This document shows positions 47,010 through 57,314 of a stretch of 64,000 nt of DNA, one piece after another. The position numbers and the translations under genes were made by a program. The number at the start of each line of letters is the position of its first letter. The first letter of the stretch is position 1. The notes below the pieces were generated by a model, which was not told the DNA's origin, ran no database searches, and was given only the letters and a program-made list of their open reading frames with translations. Source of the DNA: Isoetes taiwanensis (lineage: Eukaryota; Streptophyta; Lycopodiopsida; Isoetales; Isoetaceae); assembly GCA_021234155.1 (NCBI GenBank), contig JAJEKV010000003.1, positions 25,958,233 to 26,022,232 of the forward strand, given 5' to 3'.

Positions 47010-47130
47010 GAAAGAGCCAGCGAAAAGGGAAGGAAAGAGGAAGAGCAATCTAAAAGGGAAGAAAAGAGGAAGAGCAATCTAAAAAAGAAAAGAGAAAGAG
47101 CAATCTCAAAGGGAAGAAAGGAGGATGGAT
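47010..47130 (+). repeat. Purine-rich 26-29 bp tandem repeat
   Basis: AGAGCAATCT recurs at about 47042, 47071 and 47097, with GGGAAGAAAAGAGGA between copies. Confidence 0.7.
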
Positions 47131-47629
47131 AGAGCCAAGGGAAGCAATGGACAAGGAAAGAGATGCTGCTGTGAGAAGACGCCGATAACGAGCCACAAGA
47201 AGGACGAGCACATATGTAGCTGCTCGTCCCATCCCAGAATAACGATCTGAGGGCTCGGATCGATGCTATTATAGATAATGTTCTCATTTATTAGATATTT
47301 CTGCCGACTTATGCATGGCACACTGGTCATACGTTTAGGAGCATCCAATCTACGTACACCATTAGGTTGGTGATGTGCGCCATGTGGAGATGCATATTTA
47401 GAGTTCCATCATGAACTAAAATACATTAATGAACTAGGACAAAATTTTGTGTTTTGCATTTCTGTAACTATTTTTTGTTGATGTACAAGTTTTGGATCTG
47501 TCTTTCCAAATTCTGAGCATTGTTGTCAGAAGTTGCACATATGAATGTCAAAGGCCGACTAAAAACACATGCCAAGACATTAGCCCGACAACGCCAGGCA
47601 CATGTTTACTAGTAATCACTATAAGTTGA

Positions 47630-48192
47630 AAAATGTCTGCATGCTTTAAGTTATGACTTAAGATCACATTTTTGGCTGAGAGCATCATGATTATCAAAGA
47701 GGAATAAGATTGATTCTTATTCTCTGTATTTCAAAACTGTTTGACAGCTTTTCAATCTTCGATGTGCAGATAAATGGTTGTTTACAGAAGAATAGGATCA
47801 TGTATTTCATGCTACTCTTTTACTTCGTTATTCATTTATTATTTTGGTATTGTTACAGGGTACTTATGAATATACCATTTAAATTCAAGCTATTTTTCTC
47901 AACTCGAGGCAAGAATTGATTGAAAGAATTGATAAACATTTGCATGCTTTAAGTTAACACCCCGATGGTTTTTTTTTACTTCATGCTAATTAAGGGTGAA
48001 TATTTCATTGGTAATGTATTTTTAGCACGCATGTATTTTCGATATTTTACTATAAGCAACTCTCTAATTGGTTTTAAACTTGGCCTTATTGTCAAAACCT
48101 TGCTGCTCAAAATGTTGAAATGGGTACCAGCTCAGGGATAACTTCGATTTGGAGGTCAAGTCACAGTGAAAAAGTTTTGAGAGCACATTGAG
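47630..48192 (+). repeat. Long direct duplication, copy 1
   Basis: Shares with 48361-49040 the blocks GCATGCTTTAAGTTATGACT, GAGGAATAAGATTGATTCTT, GTGAATATTTCATTGGTAATG and GGTACCAGCTCAGGGATAAC, and the end GAGAGCACATTGAG. About 565 bp. The sequence 48193-48360 separates the copies. Confidence 0.85.
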
Positions 48193-48360
48193 GTAATCCA
48201 TGCTCTTCTTTTACTTCTTATTTATTCATTACTTTGACATTAATACAAGGTATTTATGGATATACCATTGAGATTCAAGCTCTTTTCTTCATGGCTCTTT
48301 GATGTGCAAAAATTATGCTCAAACCTGAAAATAGAGGCAAAGAATTGATTGAAAGAGTTG

Positions 48361-49040
48361 AAAAATGCCTGCATGCTTTATGTTATGACTTAAGATCACA
48401 CTTCTGGCTAAGAGCATCATGAATTATCGAAGAGGAATAAGATTGATTCTTATTCTCTGTATTTCAAAACTGTTTGACAGCTTTTCAACCTCCGATGTGC
48501 AGATAAATGGTGGTTTACAGAAGAATAGGATCATGTATTTCATGCTGCTGTTTTACTTCGTTATTCGTTTATTATTTTGGCATTGTTACAGAATACTTAT
48601 AAATATACCATTTAAATTCAAACTATTTTTTTCAACTCGAGGCAAAGAATTGATTGAAAGAATTGATAAACATTTGCATGCTTTAAGTTATCACTTGAGA
48701 TCATACTTCTGGCTAGATTTTTAGCAACTTAACAACATATATAGGTATAATAAAACATAATACTTCTATATTGCAGGAATTAAACTCGATGTTATTCCAA
48801 ACTCGCTTCCCGATTTGGTTTTTTTACTTTATGCTAATTAAGGGTGAATATTTCATCGGTAATGTATTTTTAGCACGCATGTATTTTCGATGTTTTACTA
48901 TAAACAACTCTCTAATTGGTTTTGAACTTGGTCTTATTGTCGAAACCTTGCTGCTCAAAATGTTGAAATGGGTACCAGCTCAGGGATAACTTTGATTTGA
49001 AGGTCAAGTCACTGTGAAGAAGTTTTGAGAGCACATTGAG
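48361..49040 (+). repeat. Long direct duplication, copy 2 (about 115 bp longer)
   Basis: Same order of blocks as copy 1. It keeps an internal stretch around 48700-48800 that copy 1 lacks, including a splice-acceptor-like TATATTGCAG at 48768-48777 and an open stretch (GEYFIGNVFLARMYF). Copy 1 joins directly across this stretch, so one copy has a deletion. The source could be a duplicated gene segment or a non-autonomous element. Confidence 0.8.
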
Positions 49041-49214
49041 CGCTATTCATTACTTACTATAGATATCCAACACTTAGCCCATGGATTCCTTAGCTTTTGT
49101 TGCTAAAATCAATTACTTTTATGACTATGGTGGGGATATTGAGCTCATGTACTCCAATTCTTCATTTATTTAAATAATATGTCATTAAGACCATGATATG
49201 TTTGTGCCCATATT

Positions 49215-49877
49215 GATATTGATATAGATCCTACTCCGGACCCCTTTAAAGGGCTGCATTGGAATGCCATATTATTTACTTCCAGAAGGTGGTCACTGTG
49301 GGTGATAGACGTTTGCCCAACCTTGCTTTGGCCGTAGCAATGGGTCCCCAACGCCTCAAAGCCTGCTAGAAGGACAAGCAAACTCAGTGGTTCTCACGTT
49401 GGGATGTATAGCCAAACATATGCGTATATGTGCGGACAAAGAAGGATCGCTATGCACTAAAGCTGTACCTAGATGCTAGTTTCCTTTGCAAGCTCTGGGA
49501 TGCAGATGCTCTGACACACGTTAAGATGGCACACTATCAACAACAAGTCAATCCTATGCTCGCGAGAGGCCCGCACCAGTACTTATGCACCCATTTGCCC
49601 ATGAAGAAGCGCAAACTTATAGCTTCCATTCGCACGGGTGCACATCGTCTCCGCATTGAGACATGCGTTGGACTCGGAAGCATGGGAGGATAGGCTTTGT
49701 CAGTGTTGCCACCAGGGTGCCATTGAAGATGAATGCCATGCCCTTCAGATCTGCCCAGCGTTTGCCCATATCCGAGCGCGGTATGTTCGGTTAGTTGTGC
49801 CTGACCAGCCGCTGCATGAGTTATTGAATATGGCGTTCGTGGGCTTGTTGGGGTCATACCTCCAGGAGGTTATGTGA
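49215..49877 (+). pseudogene. LINE ORF2 C-terminal fragment (copy B)
   Basis: 5'-truncated copy of the same LINE family. It starts at about 49225 in the part matching 'PLQRAALDRHIVYFQK', then HYQQQVNPMLARGP, THLPMKKRKLIASIRTGAHR and the finger CQCCHQGAIEDECHALQIC, and ends LGSYLQEVM-stop at 49877. At least two frameshifts (near 49390 and 49665). It is truncated on the 5' side, as is usual for incomplete target-primed reverse transcription. Confidence 0.88.
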
Positions 49878-49879
49878 CG

Positions 49880-51236
49880 GGCCTGGCCAGTTAACCTCTT
49901 GGTAACTGGAGATCCCATCGATCTCTATCGTTGGATCTACTTAACTCTTGGAACTCAGGAAATTGATACATGCATGCTTAGGTAAAGAATTTAATCTTTA
50001 TATAGGGTCTAAGGTCCCAAAAATTATACTTGCCATTGCTCAGCAAAAACCCGACACAACACCCAAAGTTTTAAAATAATGTTAACTTCAAGCCCATATA
50101 TAATAAGAATAATAGCAATAATAGTCAAGTTAATTGAATAGCAATCCACACACTTCTACTCTCGCCTTTCCGAAGCTTGGCTACTTTTCGGAGCATCTCG
50201 CACCTCTGTTTACACCATTAACCACGGGGTTAGTCACACGGACTAAGTGGGGATCGGGGATCTAGGACATGTCTAGCATCAATAACCACAAAACATTAAC
50301 CTTAAACAACAAACTAGTCTTACCGTAGCCTCGCCCTGCAATCCAAGTAATTAGTCCAACAAGCATGTCCAAATGCAATATAATTCCAACAAGAAGACCA
50401 CATATATAATAACCAAGCAATCATAGCATCAACATTGCAACCAATATTCCTCTGGGTCTGAGCAGGTCAACTCGGCCGATCAGGCCAGTGACATAGAGGC
50501 GGGGTAACCACGTGTGTACACACCCATCCACGCTGCGTCCAGCATTGGAGGACCACTTAACTGTGCATGACGTTGTACCATACGGTACCAACGCCCGATG
50601 TTCAAATAATACCATTTACATAGCACTGTGCAAAAACCGTGAGTCTAGGCCATCGCACCTAGACTCCGGCCCCAGAGGTCTATATCAAAGAATTACATCA
50701 TAAATAATTACTTTACAATTCTTCATCCTTATGCCCATGCCTTAACAAGCTCACATCAAGTAAATTCCATAATACACATTTCATGCAACTAAGAAACCCA
50801 ACCATAGTTCAAATAATTATAACCTTCATAATGCAAAATGCAACCATCAACCATAAGTTAAAATAAAACATTCCTTAGCAACTCCAATTCTCAACTAGGT
50901 TAATTATTCTATTCAAATCGTTATCTAAGACCTTAACGACAGTTGCCTTCATATCTCTGCTAATTAATTTAATGGTTTTGACGCTTATTCTCCACCCATT
51001 ACCTCTTCCTTGCAATATGCCCATCATTAATCTGGCTAATACCTAACATATTCCAATATCTTACTAGCTAACCTGTTAATTTTTCCATTCAATAACCGTA
51101 AATATAGCTTATCCATTAACACAACTTAATTCTTAAATTAACCTTTATCTTTCTTTTAACATTTGTTAACACCATGTTGTTTTTGAGAAGGCCACATTAT
51201 ATGATGATTTTGGCAATGATGTTTTCTTCTACAGCT
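49880..51236. other. AT-rich spacer, one hairpin, no gene
   Basis: CCAGTTA-n9-TAACTGG at 49890-49912 can form a hairpin. No coding similarity recognised on either strand. Confidence 0.45.
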
Positions 51237-51239
51237 TGA

Positions 51240-52362
51240 ATTATTTGAGACAGTTTAGGAAGGAAGGAAGGAAGGAAGGTACTTTTATCGTCCACGGAGA
51301 CCAATCGGTCTATGGGACCCAATACAAAAACGCAGCAAGCGGATTACTGCCCGGATTAAAAAACCCCCGCCCCGAAGGGTTTTCGAGGGAAAAACCGTGG
51401 CAGCAATCAGCCTGCTGACAAACTAACATACAAAATGCAGAAACACCCAAATATATACAGTCATGCACCGCACCCGCAGTGCCTAATCAGCGAGCAGCCA
51501 GGCGGGGGAAAAGGTGACCTCGCAGGTCCAGTACCTCCTGAATGTACGACCCCAGGGCACGTACTGACGGTGTGTTCATCAGCAAATGTAAGGGCAAGTC
51601 CGGCCGTACTAAGGGAGCGTATCTGGCCCGGATCTGACTGAACGCTGGGCAACTCTGGAAAGTGTGAGACTCATCCTCAATGGCACCCGTTTGACAGCAC
51701 TGACAGAGCCTGTCCTGGCGGGGCTCCCCAATCCACCTGCCCGTCTCGATGCGAAGATGGTGGGCACCTGTGCGAATGGAGGCAATGAGTCTGCGCTTTT
51801 TCAGGGGCAGCTGGGAACGCAGGTAGAGCTGTGGGCCCCGGGCTAACACGGGGTTGATGTGCTCCTTGTAATGGGCCGTTTTGACCTGCTCTAGAGCGCC
51901 GGGGTCCCAGAGCTTGCCAAGGAAACAAGCGTCTAGGTACTCCCGCAGGCTGTCACGATCGGCCGCTGTGTCCACCTGCACGCATCTGTGCTCCTGCACG
52001 TTCCATCTGGCGAACCACTGATCTCTCTTACCCCTCCAACAGGCCCTAAGCCGCTGCGGACTCATTGCCACAGTGTAAGCCAGGTGCGGGAGCCGAGCAT
52101 CACCCATAGTAACCACTTTCTGAAAATAGACGATGTGTCTATCAAGGGCTGCCCGCTGAAGCGGCAAGAATCCAGTTTCCTGCAGCAGAATCTGATAGGG
52201 AACTGAAGGTTTCACCCCAAGTGCCCGTGCCAAAAATGCCTTCTGCACCTGCTCCAAGTCATTCCATGTCGCCAAAGAGACGACCGGGCCCCAAACCTCG
52301 ACCCCGTACAGAAGGACAGGCTCGACCAGTGCCCGGAACAGATGTGACTGAATATGATGCAA
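51240..52362 (-). mobile_element. 5'-truncated LINE (copy C) with (TTCC)n tail
   Basis: Minus-strand element. The coding part (52362-51487) is followed by a 3' UTR with the hairpin TCGAAAACCCTTCGGGGCGGGG and ends in five to six GGAA units on the plus strand (51257-51279), i.e. a (TTCC)n tail. A clear target duplication was not found. It is the best-kept of the three copies and is in opposite orientation to copies A and B. Confidence 0.8.
51487..52362 (-). CDS. LINE ORF2 C-terminal half, uninterrupted (copy C)
   Basis: An open frame of 291 codons matching the C-terminal domain of copy A (VEPVLLYGVEVWGP, LQETGFLPLQRAALDRHIVY, HLRIETGRWIGEPRQDRLCQ, CCHC-like finger). Endonuclease and RT are absent through 5' truncation, so the product could not retrotranspose alone. 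It preserves Arg at the position where copy A has a TGA, and gives the uninterrupted reading of the family's C-terminus. The apparent Met at 52362 lies in the junction region and may not be a native start. Confidence 0.85.
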   Translation of the reverse strand: MHHIQSHLFRALVEPVLLYGVEVWGPVVSLATWNDLEQVQKAFLARALGVKPSVPYQILLQETGFLPLQRAALDRHIVYFQKVVTMGDARLPHLAYTVAMSPQRLRACWRGKRDQWFARWNVQEHRCVQVDTAADRDSLREYLDACFLGKLWDPGALEQVKTAHYKEHINPVLARGPQLYLRSQLPLKKRRLIASIRTGAHHLRIETGRWIGEPRQDRLCQCCQTGAIEDESHTFQSCPAFSQIRARYAPLVRPDLPLHLLMNTPSVRALGSYIQEVLDLRGHLFPRLAAR

Positions 52363-52369
52363 TTTCAGC

Positions 52370-54430
52370 TATGTTATCAGCTATGCATTTTTGCAGTTGG
52401 TAGCAATACATAAAGCATTAGTGACTTTAGAGATGGCGAGCTTTAAACTTCTGGAAATTTGATCGGTAACACAAGGAATATTCACATTATTTATCCTGAC
52501 ACTATATTTGATGAAGGGACTATGCCTAGGCGATAGATCGAACAATTGCTTCCTTACTTTTGTCCGTGTTGTATTTTCCTTTAATTGAATACCATTAGGT
52601 TGGCACCACATCAATGGATGTTTACATGCTTCAAGGCTATGCATTAGTTTTGGCATGCGACCTGAGGCAGTGCCTTAATGATTACACTTCCTTGGTTTCC
52701 TATTCAGTGTCTAACCCACAACACCTATATCATTATTTCAACACAAAAGGTAGTTGTGCTCTAATAGGAATATTCAGGAATTGTGCCTCATTTTGGGCCA
52801 TAGATAGCAATCCTCGTTTGTGGGGTATGCTCACACAGAGATACCATAAGATTTGTAAGAAAAAATAACAATACTTAATGGTATTAATTTAGTGCATGTA
52901 TTGTATGATGATTGAAAGGGAGGAGGGGGGAAGAAAAAGCTCTCGCTGCCTCGCACCACCTCTCGTATGAATATGCACCTAAAGGAAAAGGGGTTTTCGA
53001 GGGAATTTCATTATAGGTGTGGGGGATGGTTTGTAATTTAAAAAAAAAGTTGGGTCCCTCCGGGGCATAAGGAAAAGAAAGCAATGGTATGATTATCCTC
53101 TACGGATCAAAGGTACGCCACTCCAAAAGCCCATTAAAAAAAAATATACATGATGTTGCCTCCACTCTCTTATACGCCATGAGAAAGGTTATTCGAGCAA
53201 TCATATAAACACAACAATAGTAGTAAACACGTGTATTTATCCCAAACAGTGCATAAAAAATCTATTCTATTATTATATTCATCACCATAAATATATTTTT
53301 TGGAAATTTATGTTTTATATTTGACACTATTGTTTTAAGTCATAAAACATTGACATCTGCATCCTATTGGAGCCCAAATGTTGTTGGAACCCAAAGGTTA
53401 TCTTAAAAGTCCCTTATAAATCTAGTCTTGAAACTTATTGCGTCTGAATTACCATGATGAATTAAAGCAGCACTCAGTTTATGTGGCCATAATATTCGTG
53501 CAACCATCTTCTAAGTTGCCAAGTTTCTGACTAGCATGTCTCCAGTATGGGCATAAGACTAGATAGTCATCGTGTGCATAACAATTGCTAAATCTAAGTA
53601 AAGATTTATTTTTCAAAATATGACAAGTTTTTCCGCTTCCACATAAGCTGAATCTGTTCATGTTGAAGATAAACTTAATCTGGTGAAATTGCAAATTTAC
53701 TTGTTGAGCCACCATTGCATAAGTTTAAACTCAGGTAAAACAGATGTGTTTGAAAGTGCATCTAAATACAAGTCCAGCCTTATCTAAGAGAAGATTCCCT
53801 TTGCTAACAAATTTGAAGATGAGAAATTTTTACAAATTTGCAGCGCTCTGACTAGTGCAATGATTTTAGCTTTGTTTTAATTAGAAAATGAGTTTGTGTA
53901 AGCTCTAACTTATAACCTTCCTACAACAATATGGTCTTCTCCATGTTTGGAAATTGGCGCACTAAAAAGAAGACATTCTGCCTATTATAGTGGAAAAAGA
54001 TCTGTCTACAAGTTGTTGCATTTGTTCAGATTCACCGTTCATCTTCCAATGTGTAAAACTAGGTCTCACAATGCATCTCAAACTCACCAACACAAGCAAT
54101 AAGAATAGGCAAGAGCATCACAAACATAATGGCAGAGCTGTAAGAAATAATAATCAATAGCAGTATGAGTTATACTGAATTAGGAACTTGAGTTACCTGA
54201 TCTTGAAGCCGCACGTAGATGGGTAAAAGCATGCTGTGGTGTCCCAATTCGGCTGTTCTCCCGTCCCCCCAAAATGTGGTCGTGCATCCGCCACTTTTAT
54301 GGTATGAAACTAGAATTATGGCACCGCTCAACTGCCATTATTTAAGAATGGAGTCCCAATTTGTGGGAGAAATTCTAATTTCAAAACTAAAATTCAAATT
54401 CCTATTCTTTGGCCCCTTCCTGTTCTTTGT
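52370..54430. other. No recognised gene
   Basis: AT-rich with short frames only. 52980-53060 repeats the GGGTTTTCGAGGGAA motif of the LINE tails and may be another tail fragment. Otherwise nothing seen. Confidence 0.4.
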
Positions 54431-54440
54431 CTACGTCCTA

Positions 54441-54522
54441 TTCCATGGCTCCCTGCTGCAAGCTCCAATCCATACGTCATGTTCCATGGCTCCCTGCTGC
54501 AAGCTCCAATCCATTGTAACGA
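54441..54522 (+). repeat. 41-bp tandem duplication
   Basis: TTCCATGGCTCCCTGCTGCA starts at 54441 and 54482. It lies just upstream of the transposase-like gene. Confidence 0.85.
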
Positions 54523-54540
54523 GGTAATCTCCACAAACCG

Positions 54541-55243
54541 GCATTTCAGACAGAAGAAAACGAAGAAGAACCAAGGAAGAAGAAATGTTGAAGAAAAGGC
54601 GCCAGAGGAAAAGAAAAAGAAAGATTAGAGCTTGCAGAATTGGCAGAAGGATCCGGTTCATCAAGAAGTGCAAGCAATAAACGCCATATTGTCCTTAATT
54701 TGCTAATGTCTTTCCATAAACAGACCAAAAGAATTGAGGATAGCATGAAGAAAGAAATTCTACTTGAGTTTTTGAGGGATAACATTGAAAAAATTTATAG
54801 GTAAAGAATTAAAGGATTTGGAAGCCAAGAGCATCGTCATTAGGAGCCTCTGGGACTCTATGCAGACTGTAAAACTCTCTATCAGCAATGACTGCCTAGC
54901 AGCCAAGAATAGCTGTCTTGCAATGTCTGTATCACGCCGTGCAGATTCTGAAACAAGTGACAAAATCAGCCAGAGAGATCTTAGAAAGGTATTAGGTGTT
55001 CACCCAAGAAACCTGCAAAAGGCAAAGAAAAAGAGGGTAGAGATCGATTACAATGGTGGAAAATGGGTTTCTTATAAGAGAGCTAAAAGATTTGATGCAA
55101 TTTCAGATAAACAGATATAAAAGATTCCAATTTTTTTGATTGATAACACCAGAATGTCTCCTAACACAAAGGATGTTAGAACTAGAAGATTGGAGAGAAA
55201 TGTAAGAGAAGAACATGTTGCCCACTATCTGGAGGAATCACAG
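54541..55243 (+). pseudogene. Unclassified transposase-like gene, copy 1, exon 1 (N-terminal helix-turn-helix)
   Basis: 54785-55243 is a single reading frame with one stop (TAA at 55118-55120). It contains SISNDCLAAKNSCLAMSVSR, then QRDLRKVLGVHPRNLQKAKK, a probable DNA-binding helix-turn-helix, and then MSPNTKDVRTRRLERNVREE and HYLEESQ. It ends CAG|GTTAGT, a good splice donor at 55243/55244 in phase 0. A basic, Lys/Arg-rich stretch precedes it (54541-54785, other frames). The paralogue at 59.1-59.7 kb shares the VK.S.S.D.L.AK.S.L.M segment. I recognise the general look of a family of uncharacterised plant genes but no named domain. Confidence 0.65.
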
Positions 55244-55545
55244 GTTAGTTTATAAATTCTGTTATTCATATTTTCTTAGTTATGGTGCTTAGTGTGGTGG
55301 TGCATGTAGTGGTTATTGTGTTGTACAGTAATTGTGGAGTATTGTATGTAGCATGTGAATTGTGTATAATTGACTTTAAAATGCAGCTAAATAATATTTA
55401 ATGCTGAGAATATTAGAACATGACAGAATTGAGTTACAAGTACTATATTCATTTATTGGGTCTGTGTGTACAGTCTAAGAATATTTGAGAATGACAGATA
55501 ACTGATCCCAAAAGTTTAGTTGAATTATTTAAAGACAAATTTATG

Positions 55546-56103
55546 TCAGATGAAAGTACATTCTCTGTCCGAAAGTTTATAATATATTAAAAAAAAAAAA
55601 GCACTAAATGCTGGTATTACTGGATCCAATGGTGATGCATCCAAAATGACTGTTTCTGCACTAAAGCATCCAAGCTTTGTGCAGTCATCCCAAATCAGGT
55701 TCGCCATAGCTTTCTGCATCCCCTCGTGGTGTGTGTCCATCCCTGCCAATAGTTCCCGTTGTTGCCGATTCAGAACGATGAAGTTCCGAATAATCCATTC
55801 TATACCTCTCTTTGCATCAGCATGTAACATAAGGTCAGAGACCTTGTCTTTCAGCTCTCTTTCCGTCATTCTGACCCCAAAAATAGCCATTGATGGCCCA
55901 GCATCCACTCTGTTGAATGGGTTTAGGGAGGCTTCGAAATCAGCAAAGAAGGTGGATTTAGGCATATCCACCTTCAGAGACTGGTCACGGGCCTTGGTTA
56001 AAGCATACCTCAGGCCATCCTCGCTCACTCTAGCAAGGTCGTAATTGTCTCTGAACCTGTTAACCATTGCTACCGGAATAAACTTGGAAGCTAGAAACGC
56101 CAA
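55546..56103 (-). CDS. Unknown 185-codon open frame nested in the intron
   Basis: A stop-free minus-strand frame of normal amino-acid composition, with charged amphipathic stretches (MTERELKDKVSDLML, RNFIVLNRQQRELLAGM). No signal peptide, membrane span or motif that I recognise. The last 15 codons read through an A-run (55590-55601) and are probably not original. Upstream frame continuity beyond 56103 is lost. It could be one exon of a gene fragment carried in by a transposon. Function unknown. Confidence 0.45.
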   Translation of the reverse strand: MAFLASKFIPVAMVNRFRDNYDLARVSEDGLRYALTKARDQSLKVDMPKSTFFADFEASLNPFNRVDAGPSMAIFGVRMTERELKDKVSDLMLHADAKRGIEWIIRNFIVLNRQQRELLAGMDTHHEGMQKAMANLIWDDCTKLGCFSAETVILDASPLDPVIPAFSAFFFLIYYKLSDRECTFI

Positions 56104-56269
56104 AAATCTAGTGGAGGGATAGGATTTAGTGAGTAGTAAAGTGGTAGATCTTTTAATATTAGGAAAGATATGTAATTATTATCAGGGTACGAATTTCAGA
56201 AATGTTACGAGAGCAGGCTAGGCAGATTTTTTATGGCAGACCAAATAGGATCAAAGTGATGTGATGTGT

Positions 56270-57290
56270 GGTGTAATGTGGTATGGTGTGGGGTGGGGGG
56301 GGCGGGGCAGGGTGCGTGATATTTATGGTGTCATGTGGGTGTGTGCATGTTAAGTGTATGATATGTGTGGATTCATTATTTTATTTATCTCCCCCTCTTC
56401 CCCACAAAAAAAAACCACCCCCACCTCCCCCATCCTACACCCCTTTCTCCCCAACCCCTCCCCCATAATCCCCCACCACCACATTCTTCATTACCACCAC
56501 ACTAGAAGCCCAACATCTCTCGCCACCACACTCCACCACATTTGTCATCACCATTACATTTCACCACACAATCTCTCACCACCACAGTTCACCACATTTG
56601 TCACCACCACACCACATAACACCCCGTCATCTATCTTACCACTACATTTCATCCACCATAGACTACCACCACATCTTTGCCACCACCACATTTATCACCA
56701 CATTTCAAACACACCATCTCCCACCACCACATGCACCACATTCTCTATTACCATCACATTTGAAGCCTACCATCTCCCACCACCACACTCCATCACAGTC
56801 CACCATGTACCACACCACACCCCACCATCTCCAACCACCACACTCCACCACAGTCCACAATGTACCACACCACACCCACCATCTCCCACCACTACACTCC
56901 ACCATGTCCCACACCACATCCCACCACCACACTCCACCATGTCCCACCACTACACTTCACCATCTCCCACCACCACACTCCACCACCCTGCACAATATCC
57001 CACCACTCCTTGCTACCATCACACCACACATTTGGTATATGGTATGTGTGGTGGATGGTGTATAGCGTGTAGAATGTGTGATGTAGAGTGTGTGGTGCAT
57101 AGTATGTGCTCTATAGTGTGTGGTGTAGCATGAGTTTAGTATCGTCTGTTTGATGGTTATGATGTGTGTGGTGCATGGTGTGGTGTGTGGTATGTGGTAA
57201 CGTACACAGCACTAAGGTGCTCGGTCTGGTGAATATGATGAGTGTGGGCATGATATGGTGCATGGTGTGGTGTGGTATATACATCCTAAC
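56270..57290. repeat. GT/CA-rich minisatellite with strand switch
   Basis: Plus strand is TGTGGTG-rich at 56260-56345, switches to CCACCACA/CACTCCACCA repeats at about 56395-57030, and back to GTGTGGTG(C)ATGG repeats at 57035-57290. The two GT flanks can pair with the CA core. Long open frames here arise from composition and are not genes. Confidence 0.85.
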
Positions 57291-57314
57291 AGTTTAGTGT
57301 TCATTTTATGCAGA

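Larger units (their letters stand above)
55244..57314 (+). other. Putative 2.07-kb intron of transposase-like copy 1
   Basis: Begins GTTAGT and ends TTTTATGCAG before ATGCTATTGTTC. Joining phase 0 to phase 0 links HYLEESQ to LLFKRFKDQHPQIKI without a break. It houses a minus-strand open frame (55546-56103) and a GT/CA-rich minisatellite (56270-57290), probably later insertions. Confidence 0.65.

Noticed and set aside
56354-57133. 259-codon and 155-codon open frames rich in His, Pro, Thr, Ser
   Set aside because: They arise from CCACCA/CACCAC minisatellite composition. No start context, no motif, and overlapping frames are open too.
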